This document shows, piece after piece, positions 26,522 to 33,783 of a stretch of DNA of 37,634 nucleotides. Within the stretch, counting starts at the first letter, position 1; every line of letters starts with the position of its first letter. The notes beneath the pieces are model-generated. The model was not told the DNA's origin. It was given only the letters and a program-made list of their open reading frames with translations, and ran no database searches. Both the position numbers and the translations under genes were made by a program. The DNA lies in contig JACQGG010000020.1 in the NCBI GenBank assembly GCA_016199665.1, positions 1 to 37,634 on the forward strand, written 5' to 3'. The DNA comes from Acidobacteriota bacterium (GTDB taxonomy: Bacteria > Acidobacteriota > UBA6911 > JACQSX01).

Positions 26522-27767
26522 GGACTATTCTCACCAGCAGCAAGACACAGGCCATGAGGCCCGTAACCGTCATGTAGAAAAGGACATCGGGAATGTTCCG
26601 ACTCCAGAAGTAGAGGCTCCCAACCTGAAACAAGGAGACGAATGCAAGAACCTTGTAGGTATCCTGGATGTCACGGGCCAGGCAATAATTTACCGATAAG
26701 GTCATGATGGCAAAACAGACCATAGCCAGTCCGTAAGGTCCGAGGAAGGCGGCTCCCCCCTGGTATTGGCCCCCCAGAAACAGACGCAGCAAAGGCTCCG
26801 GAAAAGCATAAAAAAAGATAACGCCGGCCAGCGAGATGCCGGCTGTCAGCACGGTCGAGAAAACAAACAAGCGGAAGGACTCGGCGCGCTCTGCGCCCGA
26901 AACCTTGGGGAGCAACACCTGCGCCACGGCCGCCGGCAGGTACAGAATGGTTCGTCCCAGAACACACACGCCGGCGTAGATCCCGGCCTGCTCGGGATTG
27001 AACCGGTGTTTGACCAGCACCATGTCGATGAAAGTGATCAGAGTGAGAAAGAAGAGCGTTGCCGATGTGGACGAGAACTGCAGGCTCTCGGGCTTCTCCC
27101 CGTTCTCGTCCGGGTAGGGCCGGAGAAGGCTGCGGATCAACAGGAAAGAGAGGATAAATACCGCCGCCGTGGCGAGGATCGCCGCCGAGAGCGCTCCCAC
27201 CAGCGCCGCACCCGCCCAAACCAGGAGGACCGCCGCCACGAGCCGAATTCCGCCCAGAATCGTCCCGAGTCCTGCATACACGGCAAAGCGCTGAAGACCC
27301 TGATAAAAGCCGATGTTGAGCGCCGCCAGAAGGGACCAGAACACCAGAACGGCAAACAACATGAGCGGCCAGAACTGCTCCAGGTTCAGGAACCGCTGCA
27401 GCGGAGAAAACATCAGGACCACCGTGGCGGCGGCGGCTCCGGAAAAGAACGCCGTCTTTTTCAGCACCGAGTAATAGAGGGCCCGAATCTGCCCCCAGGA
27501 CTCTCGACGCGCCATGCGAGCAATGTGTTTGGCCTTGACCAGCGTGATGGTGGCGGCCGGAACCGAAATGATGATCGTCAACGACAGAATGGCATTCAGC
27601 GCGCCGAAATCGGCCAGCGTTAAAAGCCTCCCCATGGCAAACTGGTAAAGGTAGTTGGCCACATTCCCCAACATTCCGACAACCAGGACCACGGCGCTGG
27701 AACGAAGCAGATCCCGCCGCTCGGTGTTCAGCAGCGTGCGTCCCCACCTCAGTACCAGCGAGGTCAT
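26469..27767 (-). CDS. MOP-superfamily polysaccharide flippase (Wzx-like)
   Basis: This 432-residue protein has about 12 hydrophobic helices and the N-terminal pattern of polysaccharide exporters (SAVVLVVGMLGNVANYLYQFAMGRLLTLADFGALNAI). It also has paired helices such as GIYAGVCVLGRTILYLPAAVAQVLLPKVSG, which resemble the MOP/Wzx family. It would translocate lipid-linked oligosaccharides from the cytoplasmic to the outer face, supplying the outer-face GT-C enzymes of the locus. The start lies one base after the upstream stop (TAATATG), so it is translationally coupled to the two-domain GT2 gene. The end overlaps the next GT2 gene by 53 bases. Confidence 0.85.
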   Translation of the reverse strand: MTSLVLRWGRTLLNTERRDLLRSSAVVLVVGMLGNVANYLYQFAMGRLLTLADFGALNAILSLTIIISVPAATITLVKAKHIARMARRESWGQIRALYYSVLKKTAFFSGAAAATVVLMFSPLQRFLNLEQFWPLMLFAVLVFWSLLAALNIGFYQGLQRFAVYAGLGTILGGIRLVAAVLLVWAGAALVGALSAAILATAAVFILSFLLIRSLLRPYPDENGEKPESLQFSSTSATLFFLTLITFIDMVLVKHRFNPEQAGIYAGVCVLGRTILYLPAAVAQVLLPKVSGAERAESFRLFVFSTVLTAGISLAGVIFFYAFPEPLLRLFLGGQYQGGAAFLGPYGLAMVCFAIMTLSVNYCLARDIQDTYKVLAFVSLFQVGSLYFWSRNIPDVLFYMTVTGLMACVLLLVRIVHATRSAAIAASRDHYSR

Positions 27768-27768
27768 A

Positions 27769-29511
27769 TTAATGTTTCAATTCCACGGCGACAGGCTTGA
27801 TCCCGGAACGCTGGTTCAGAAGCAGCGCCATCCAGCATCCGACTCCGTAGGCGATGTGCGTCGACACAATCCCACTCCCGATTGCCAGGATCATTCCAGG
27901 TCGGAGACTTGAGAAGGATTCCAAAGCCACCAGCACCAGGTAAACTGCGATCGCCGCCAGGAAAACTTTTGCAAAAAGAGGACTGAGCAACGCCATGGGA
28001 AGACCCACTGCCAGAAAAAGCACCAGCAGCGCAGGCAGAACAAAGACCGTCTCCGGCCACCGGAACAGCGAAGCTGGATTCAACCTTATATACTGGCCGC
28101 GAGTGTGACCCCAGGTGAAAATCGTCGAGAAGTAGGGGACAAACAGAGGCGCAAACCTGCGGTGCACAACCACCTCCGGATCATAGACAACGCGTTTGCG
28201 CCCTTTCTGGATGTAATGACCCAGCCACGTCTCTACACCGGTATCGAGGCGATTTCGCCTCAACGCCGAGACCAGGTCTTCTTTTTTCATGATCAGGTTC
28301 TCAAGGGTAATCGTATTGACGTAGCGATGGAGAGACTGCATATAGCGATATCTAAATCCGCCGCAACCCATTAATGAACTCAAGACCTCCCGCACCGCCT
28401 CGCTCCAGAAATCGCCCGCCTGCGGCAGGATCGGCCCGGACACGGCGACGATGTCAGCCGAACCCAGGTTCCTGGAGGCTTTCTCAAGCCAGAATCTGTC
28501 GGGTACTGCTCCCGGCCTCACGAATGCCAGCGCCTCTGTGGGCAGTCCTTCGATGATTTCCAGAAGGGACGCCCGTCGCGCGTCCAGTGGTACATAGAGG
28601 ATCCGGTCCGACTCCAAACGCGGGGGATCGGTTCCACAGGCGATCACGGTGAAACTACCGAATTGGATATCCAGACACCCGCGCAGCGTTTCTTCGACTT
28701 CCGGAGAGTACCGGTCGTATGGAACGATCACCGATACGGTCGGGTACGAACCCTCTCTGAGGAACTTCAGGTCATAGTATTTCAAAATATGCATCCGATA
28801 AAAAATCGCCAGGGTATCGAGCAGCGTGCTCCAGAGCGTGTCATAAGTAACGCGTCCCCATCGAACCGTTCTCCTGAACTCCAGCTCGATCGGCGCCTCG
28901 ATGATCTTGTAGTTCAGCCGGTGGATGTTGGCCAGCAACTCAACGTCCAGTGCGAAGCGCTTGCAGAGAATCTTGTAAAAAACCTCTTCCAGCACCCGGC
29001 GCCGGAACACTTTCAGCCCTACCTGCGTGTCCCGGAGCGGAAGGCCGAACAAAAGCCAGAGGATAAAATGGTAGGTCTTGCTGATAAGTCTCCGGCGCAG
29101 CGGGTAGGAAACGCGAGACTCGGGGTGGCGCTTGGACCCGATGACCACATCAGCGTCCTGCTCCTGCATGAGCTGAAAGAACTTTCCCAGCACGCGCGGG
29201 TGCAGGTCAAGATCCGCGTCCAGGAATACAACGTAGTCTCCATCAGCGGCCTGGAAGGCGCAACGGAGCGCAAATCCCTTGCCCTCGTTCTGCCGGTAGT
29301 GAAGGACCCGGATGTGCGGGTCCCGCTCGGCCACCGCCTTTAGCTTTGCCAGAGTTCCGTCCTGGCTGCCATCGTCGACGCAGATCACTTCATAGCTTTC
29401 GGAAAACTCGGCGAAAAAGGCGCTGATCTCGCGCAAGTTCTCCCGGATGGATCCTGCCTCGTTGAAACAGGGAATCAGGACACTGATCTTTCCTTGAATC
29501 GGGGCAAGCAT
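27769..29511 (-). CDS. Tandem GT2 protein: dolichol-phosphate-sugar-synthase-like domain plus degenerate GT2 domain
   Basis: This is a 580-residue protein. Residues 1 to about 250 form an intact GT2 domain of the polyprenyl-phosphate-sugar synthase type (ISVLIPCFNEAGSI, CVDDGSQDGTL, VVFLDADLDLHP, GSKRHPES, DTQVGLKVFRRRV). It would load a sugar on a lipid carrier for outer-face GT-C enzymes. Residues about 265-480 resemble a second GT2 domain (VSVIVPYDRYSPEV), but the DDD position reads LAFVRPGAVPDRFWLE and the GED site reads TGVETWLGHYI, so key acidic residues are lost. The C-terminal 100 residues are membrane helices ending in GIVSTHIAYGVGCWMALLL, like those of the GT2 protein at 25523-26521. 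The second half may be a scaffold or regulatory pseudo-enzyme. The start lacks a clear Shine-Dalgarno. Confidence 0.85.
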   Translation of the reverse strand: MLAPIQGKISVLIPCFNEAGSIRENLREISAFFAEFSESYEVICVDDGSQDGTLAKLKAVAERDPHIRVLHYRQNEGKGFALRCAFQAADGDYVVFLDADLDLHPRVLGKFFQLMQEQDADVVIGSKRHPESRVSYPLRRRLISKTYHFILWLLFGLPLRDTQVGLKVFRRRVLEEVFYKILCKRFALDVELLANIHRLNYKIIEAPIELEFRRTVRWGRVTYDTLWSTLLDTLAIFYRMHILKYYDLKFLREGSYPTVSVIVPYDRYSPEVEETLRGCLDIQFGSFTVIACGTDPPRLESDRILYVPLDARRASLLEIIEGLPTEALAFVRPGAVPDRFWLEKASRNLGSADIVAVSGPILPQAGDFWSEAVREVLSSLMGCGGFRYRYMQSLHRYVNTITLENLIMKKEDLVSALRRNRLDTGVETWLGHYIQKGRKRVVYDPEVVVHRRFAPLFVPYFSTIFTWGHTRGQYIRLNPASLFRWPETVFVLPALLVLFLAVGLPMALLSPLFAKVFLAAIAVYLVLVALESFSSLRPGMILAIGSGIVSTHIAYGVGCWMALLLNQRSGIKPVAVELKH

Positions 29512-29557
29512 GGTGTTTCAACTGCCTTTCAATCTCAGTCTGCGGATGAATCCATAA

Positions 29558-30607
29558 TCAATCCGAATTCTCACTCCAGGATCGATCGGAATAGTACTCG
29601 ATGACCCGCCGGATCATGTCGTCCAGCTGCACCCGGGGTTCCCACTCGATGTAAGCGCGGATCTTGGAAATGTCGGGAACCCGGCGCGGCATGTCCTCGA
29701 AACCTTCGCCGTAGACCTGGTCATAGGGCAGGCGCTGGATCTCTGAATCGCTGCCGGACGCGAGCTTGACTCGACGCGCCAGATCCTCGATGCTCACTTC
29801 GACGCCGTTTCCGACATTAAAAATCTGTCCCACGGCCCGCTCGCAGGATGCCAGTTGCACCAGGGCGTTCACCACATCCCCGACGTAGCTGAATGACCGC
29901 GTCTGCCTGCCGTCGCCATAAACGGTAATCGGTTTTCCAGCCAACGCCTGCTTTACAAAGTTAGGGAGGACCATCCCATAGCGACCCGTCTGACGCGGCC
30001 CCACGGTATTGAAGAGGCGCACGACCACCACAGGCAGCCGTTTCTCCTTCCAGTACGCGATCGTCAGAAACTCGTCCAGGGCCTTGGAACAGGCATAGGC
30101 CCATCGGCCTTTCACCGTGGGGCCGAGCACCAGATCATCATCCTCCGAAAAAGGCACCTTGGTGGCTTTGCCGTACACTTCAGACGTGGATGCCAGCAGC
30201 ACTTTCTTTTTCTTCTTGTGGGCCAGCTCCAGAACCACCTCGGTGCCGCGCACATTGGTTTCGATGGTCCGAACCGGACTTTCCACGATCAGCCGCACCC
30301 CGACTGCCGCCGCCAGGTGGTAAATCACGTCGCACTGATCCACCAGTTCCGCCAGAATCGGGACGTTCAGGACGGAATCAATTGTATAGTCGAACCGCGG
30401 AGTTCCGCCCGCGGTCGATGGATCGCCGCCACGGCCGGTGCCCACGGTCCCGCCGGAGCGGGGATACCGGGCTTTCAAGTGCTGCACATTCTCGATGGAA
30501 CCGGTGGACAGGTCATCGATGATGGCCACGCCGTGCCCCTGGCTCAGCAGAGCTTCGGCCAGATGACTGCCGATGAAACCGGCGCCGCCGGTGATGAGAA
30601 CCCGCAT
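29558..30607 (-). CDS. NAD-dependent nucleotide-sugar epimerase/UDP-glucuronate-decarboxylase-like SDR
   Basis: This 349-residue extended SDR, first gene of the minus-strand cluster, has VLITGGAGFIGSHLAEAL, YHLAAAVGVRLIVESP, ASTSEVYGKA, the YxxxK dyad in WAYACSKALDE, and VRLFNTVGPRQ. The combination resembles UDP-glucuronate decarboxylase and UDP-glucose 4-epimerase relatives. The first would use the product of the UDP-sugar dehydrogenase in the locus, but this is inference. Residues 49-70 are a Gly/Thr/Arg-rich insertion between the strands near LKAR and RFDYTIDSV. A GAGG site lies 11 bases before the ATG, and a good promoter candidate lies just upstream. Confidence 0.87.
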   Translation of the reverse strand: MRVLITGGAGFIGSHLAEALLSQGHGVAIIDDLSTGSIENVQHLKARYPRSGGTVGTGRGGDPSTAGGTPRFDYTIDSVLNVPILAELVDQCDVIYHLAAAVGVRLIVESPVRTIETNVRGTEVVLELAHKKKKKVLLASTSEVYGKATKVPFSEDDDLVLGPTVKGRWAYACSKALDEFLTIAYWKEKRLPVVVVRLFNTVGPRQTGRYGMVLPNFVKQALAGKPITVYGDGRQTRSFSYVGDVVNALVQLASCERAVGQIFNVGNGVEVSIEDLARRVKLASGSDSEIQRLPYDQVYGEGFEDMPRRVPDISKIRAYIEWEPRVQLDDMIRRVIEYYSDRSWSENSD

Positions 30608-30641
30608 AAAAACTTCAACCTCGCGTCATAAATAAGGGGCT

Positions 30642-30670
30642 ATTGTGCACCAAAGCGCTGCCGGTGTCGA
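30642..30670 (-). promoter_or_regulatory. Candidate promoter of the polysaccharide operon
   Basis: On the minus strand TCGACA (30665-30670, five of six matches to TTGACA) is followed by a 17-base spacer and CACAAT (30642-30647, four of six matches to TATAAT). Transcription would begin near 30635 and give a leader of about 30 bases before the first gene of the cluster at 30607, including GAGG at 30619-30622. Confidence 0.45.
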
Positions 30671-30751
30671 ATCACCCCGGGGGGAAAACCCCGCGCATCC
30701 TTGAGATTGCGGGAAGATTGCGGGCGGGTTTTGAGCCCTCACCCAAGCTTT

Positions 30752-30908
30752 CACTAGCGCTTCACGCTGACCAGGGCGGTCAGCATTCAGCCGTCAGCCC
30801 GTCAGCGGTCAGCCGACAACATTCGCCAGCAGAAGCTGACCGCCGAATGCTGAATGCTGATCGCCCAGTCCAGTTGTTTATTGGACACGACACTAGCGCT
30901 TCGCGCTG
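30752..30908. repeat. Direct repeat pair enclosing CAGC-rich inverted repeats
   Basis: CACTAGCGCTTCACGCTG (30752-30769) recurs as CACTAGCGCTTCGCGCTG (30891-30908), one mismatch in 18. The second copy contains the stop and last codons of the glycine-zipper gene. Between them, CAGC recurs every 7-8 bases, and 30774-30795 is an imperfect inverted copy of 30845-30866 (19 of 22). The 285-base gap 30608-30892 holds this, the candidate promoter and no supported gene. Confidence 0.7.
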
Positions 30909-31597
30909 GGAAGCGGTACTGAAGCGGGCCGGTCCAAGACGAGTTCCAGGGTTGTGCCTCTTTTCAACACCTGGTCCTTGCCTCCTTCGGCCAGGCTCCC
31001 GATAATGCCGGCGATAATGCCGATGCCGGCGCCGATCGCGGCGCCCTGCCTGCCATCGACCGCCGCGCCAACCGCCGCTCCTGCTCCCGCAGCGCCGACT
31101 ACAGTCGTCTTGCGCAGGCCAGACACCTTCCGACCTACATCTCCTTCATCGGACGGATTCAGTGCTTCTCCGCCTGCCGCCACCGGAGACGCGCTAATGT
31201 CAAACGCATGGCCGGAAGGAAGCTCCACAGTGTGAAAGTGCAGCGCCAGCTCGGCGCGACCCCGGAGACGACCCGCCCGGCTCGCCCGTACAATCGATCC
31301 ACGCAAGACACTTCCTTTTGGAATTGCCAGGTTGTCCTCGATCCAGAAGTCATGGCTCAACACTGCCTCAAACTCCTCGCCTTTGGTGGCCGTCCGGGTT
31401 GAGATTTCCCGTGAAAGCCGCACTTTCAAGTGGGCTCCCTTCTCAATTTCGATCGTCTGACAAAGGAGCCAGCCGCTGGAAAGCTGGAACAACAGCACCA
31501 GCGGGCCCCCCCATCGCCAGGCGCGGGTCCCCGCCCCAAGACTGCGACCCCCTTTTTTCTGTCGCAGACGGGAATATTTGTGTGCCCCAGGATTCAC
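30893..31597 (-). CDS. Secreted glycine-zipper protein (envelope, unknown function)
   Basis: This protein of about 234 residues has a basic N-terminus followed by a hydrophobic signal-like stretch (GGPLVLLFQLSSGWLLCQ). A soluble beta-rich domain follows (LKVRLSREISTRTATKGEEF, NLAIPKGSVLRGSIVRAS, RAELALHFHTVELPSG). A glycine zipper comes next (VVGAAGAGAAVGAAVDGRQGAAI region), then a short tail. Similar proteins occur, to my recollection, mainly in Acidobacteriota and are probably periplasmic or outer-membrane associated. The true start is unsure: the frame opens to 31735, but that codon lies inside the divergent regulator start, so I use a GTG at 31597 with GGAAG eight bases upstream. It is upstream of, and co-directional with, the glycan cluster. 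Confidence 0.65.
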   Translation of the reverse strand: MNPGAHKYSRLRQKKGGRSLGAGTRAWRWGGPLVLLFQLSSGWLLCQTIEIEKGAHLKVRLSREISTRTATKGEEFEAVLSHDFWIEDNLAIPKGSVLRGSIVRASRAGRLRGRAELALHFHTVELPSGHAFDISASPVAAGGEALNPSDEGDVGRKVSGLRKTTVVGAAGAGAAVGAAVDGRQGAAIGAGIGIIAGIIGSLAEGGKDQVLKRGTTLELVLDRPASVPLPSAKR

Positions 31598-31694
31598 AAG
31601 ATTCACTTCCACTGGCCCCAAGTATACCGCAGCATTCACTTGGATGGTTGCCGGAACGGAAAGGTTCGCAAAATTGCAGCACGCAATCTTGATC

Positions 31695-31722
31695 TTGAAA
31701 CCGCTCGGGCAAAACCTGTAAC
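31695..31722 (+). promoter_or_regulatory. Candidate promoter for the GntR regulator
   Basis: TTGAAA (31695-31700) and TGTAAC (31717-31722) are separated by 16 bases. The start point would fall only about 5 bases before the ATG at 31734, and no Shine-Dalgarno is present, so the transcript may be leaderless. The prediction rests on motif matches only. Confidence 0.35.
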
Positions 31723-31733
31723 TTTCTAGCAGC

Positions 31734-32687
31734 ATGACCCAGGTTCATTTCACAGTGGATAAGGACTGCGGCCTTTCGTTGTACGAGCAGGTCAAAGGAC
31801 AACTGCTTTCCGGCCTTTACACGGGAAAGCTCAAACCGGGCGACCGCCTTCCCTCCGTGCGCGAGATGTCGCGCCATACCGGCATTAACCTGAAATCCGC
31901 GCAGCGGATTTATCAGAAGCTCTCCCTGGAGCATTGTGTCGAAATTCACAGGGGAAGCGGGGTATTTGTCCGCGAGCGGGATCAGCAGACTTATGACCGC
32001 ATGCGACGCAAGGCAATTCACAAGCTGATCTCCGATGCGCTGGAAAAAGCCCGCGGTCTCGGACTGACGCCGGAAAAGCTGCAGCAGTTGATTGAGAACC
32101 TCAGTACCGGCAGAAACCTCCGCCGTATCGTGCTCACCGTGGTTGACCACGAAGAAGAGGCCAATATCTTCTCCAACGAGATTCGGGAGCGCGTCGCGCC
32201 GGCCGAGGTCTATGCCCTCTGCCTGGAAAAGAGGCAGAACGGCGTGGACCCCGCCGCTCTGGAAAAGTCAGAGTATGTTCTCACTACTAGCTGGCATCTC
32301 GATGCGGTTCAGGAGCTGGTCCGCCGGTATGGAAAACCGGTCCTTGAGATCCGGCCCAACCCGCTGATCTCAGCCGAGATCCTGGAAGCGGCGCGCACCC
32401 GGAATGTGGCGCTGGTTGTCAAAGATGAGCACACCATGCATGCAAGCTGGGACATGCACATGACAATTTTTCACCCCTCCACGGACAGGAAGTTCTTCAT
32501 CTGTCCCTTGAGTCGGAAGGAAATGATTCGGAAGATTCTGAAGGAAGCGCAGGCAATTTATGTCACTCCAGCCTGCTGGGATGAAATGCGCAAGATCACT
32601 CCTTTGCATGTTGAACTGAAAACCTACCAGAGTTTCATCTCTGACGAGACGATTGCAACGCTGCGGGAAATCCAACTGTATGACTGA
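31734..32687 (+). CDS. GntR-family transcriptional regulator (YtrA-like winged helix, C-terminal ligand domain)
   Basis: This 317-residue protein has an N-terminal GntR winged helix of about 75 residues: LYEQVKGQLLSGLYTGKLKPGDRLPSVREMSRHTGINLKSAQRIYQKL, followed by the wing GSGVFV. Next come a helical linker (residues about 85-115) and a C-terminal domain of about 200 residues with alternating strands and helices (RIVLTVVDHEEE, YVLTTSWHLDAVQELV, KPVLEIRPNP). This resembles periplasmic-binding or other alpha/beta ligand domains rather than an FCD or UTRA domain. It is divergent from the glycine-zipper gene and followed 40 bases later by the deaminase gene. Targets and effector are unknown. Confidence 0.87.
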   Translation: MTQVHFTVDKDCGLSLYEQVKGQLLSGLYTGKLKPGDRLPSVREMSRHTGINLKSAQRIYQKLSLEHCVEIHRGSGVFVRERDQQTYDRMRRKAIHKLISDALEKARGLGLTPEKLQQLIENLSTGRNLRRIVLTVVDHEEEANIFSNEIRERVAPAEVYALCLEKRQNGVDPAALEKSEYVLTTSWHLDAVQELVRRYGKPVLEIRPNPLISAEILEAARTRNVALVVKDEHTMHASWDMHMTIFHPSTDRKFFICPLSRKEMIRKILKEAQAIYVTPACWDEMRKITPLHVELKTYQSFISDETIATLREIQLYD

Positions 32688-32727
32688 TCGCAGGTAGCCG
32701 TTTCATAGACTTGGAGGCCAGGCTGCG

Positions 32728-33732
32728 ATGACGCACGCTGCCGGGACGGAACTGCGAGACATTTCAAAGATTGAAACGCACCTGCATCTGGAAGGTTCTC
32801 TGACCGAGCAGCGCCTGGTTGCCCTTGCCAGCAAACATCAGAGTTCTCTGCTGGAGAAAGGTCCGGACGCGGCCGCCCAGTTGTACAACTTCGAAACCTT
32901 CACCGGCTTTCTCAACGCCTACAAGGTCTGCTGCGAACACCTTAAAACGCCGGAAGATTACCGGCAACTTACCGCGGAGCTGTTGCAGCGGCTGGCGGAC
33001 CAGCACTGCGTTTATGCCGAGATTCTTTTTACTCCCTCCATCTGCCCTCGTTTCGGTCTCCCAGCCCGGGAAGTGATAGAAGCGGTGCTGGAGACCGGCC
33101 GCGAAGGGCAGCCTCGCGGAATCCAGGTGCGATGGATTTTTGACACAGTGCGGCAGTGGGGCGCCGATCCCTGTTGGCAGACTCTGGAATGGGCCCTGCA
33201 ATACCGGGACCACGGCGTGGTGGGACTCTGCATCGGCGGCGACGAAGCGAGCCAGCCGGCCCGCGTCTTCCGCGACGTCTTTGAATCGGCGGAAAAGGCG
33301 GGCCTGCACCGCTCCGCGCACGCCGGGGAGATCTGCGACGCCCGCAGCGTCTGGCATGCCATCGAAGAACTTCGTGCGGAACGCATCGGCCATGGCGTTC
33401 ATGCGCTTGAGGATCCACTGCTGGTGGACTATCTGATCCGCCACAGTCTGCCCCTGGAGATCAGCATCACCAGCAATTTTCGAACCGGCGCCGTCGACAA
33501 GGATTGCGTACATCCTATCCTTGAGATCAACCGGCGCGGCATCCCGTTCACGTTGAACAGCGATGATCCGGGCTTGTTCCGGACCTCGCTACAGCGTGAA
33601 TGGGAACTCGCGGCGGGGATATTGGGATGGTTTCCAGAACAGTTTGTCGAACTGGTGCGGCGCACCTTGCGCTATACATTCCTCACCGAGGACGAGCGTG
33701 AGCAGATCCGGGCCATACTCGGAGACGGCTGA
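32728..33732 (+). CDS. add: Adenosine deaminase family enzyme
   Basis: This 334-residue TIM-barrel amidohydrolase has the zinc-binding HxH in IETHLHLEGSLT (H18, H20), H198 and E201 in SAHAGEICD (metal ligand and general acid), H222 in RIGHGVHAL, and D279-D280 in LNSDDPGLF. SNFRTGAV corresponds to the SNxxTGAV segment of adenosine deaminases. It hydrolyses adenosine (or a related 6-aminopurine nucleoside such as aminodeoxyfutalosine) to inosine and ammonia in purine salvage. GGAGG lies 10 bases before the ATG. It follows the GntR gene by 40 bases and could be co-transcribed with it. Family certain; exact substrate less so. Confidence 0.88.
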   Translation: MTHAAGTELRDISKIETHLHLEGSLTEQRLVALASKHQSSLLEKGPDAAAQLYNFETFTGFLNAYKVCCEHLKTPEDYRQLTAELLQRLADQHCVYAEILFTPSICPRFGLPAREVIEAVLETGREGQPRGIQVRWIFDTVRQWGADPCWQTLEWALQYRDHGVVGLCIGGDEASQPARVFRDVFESAEKAGLHRSAHAGEICDARSVWHAIEELRAERIGHGVHALEDPLLVDYLIRHSLPLEISITSNFRTGAVDKDCVHPILEINRRGIPFTLNSDDPGLFRTSLQREWELAAGILGWFPEQFVELVRRTLRYTFLTEDEREQIRAILGDG

Positions 33733-33783
33733 AACTTCCCGCGCTCCCGGACGGAGGCAGCGGCTGAACCGCCGCATGTTTTC

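Noticed and set aside
26671..27747. Minus-strand open frame of 358 codons within the flippase region
   Set aside because: Its Gly/Arg/His-rich product is an out-of-frame reading of the flippase gene, whose own frame shows clear membrane helices.
31443..32150. Minus-strand open frame of 235 codons
   Set aside because: It is antisense to the GntR regulator and the glycine-zipper promoter region, with no coding features.
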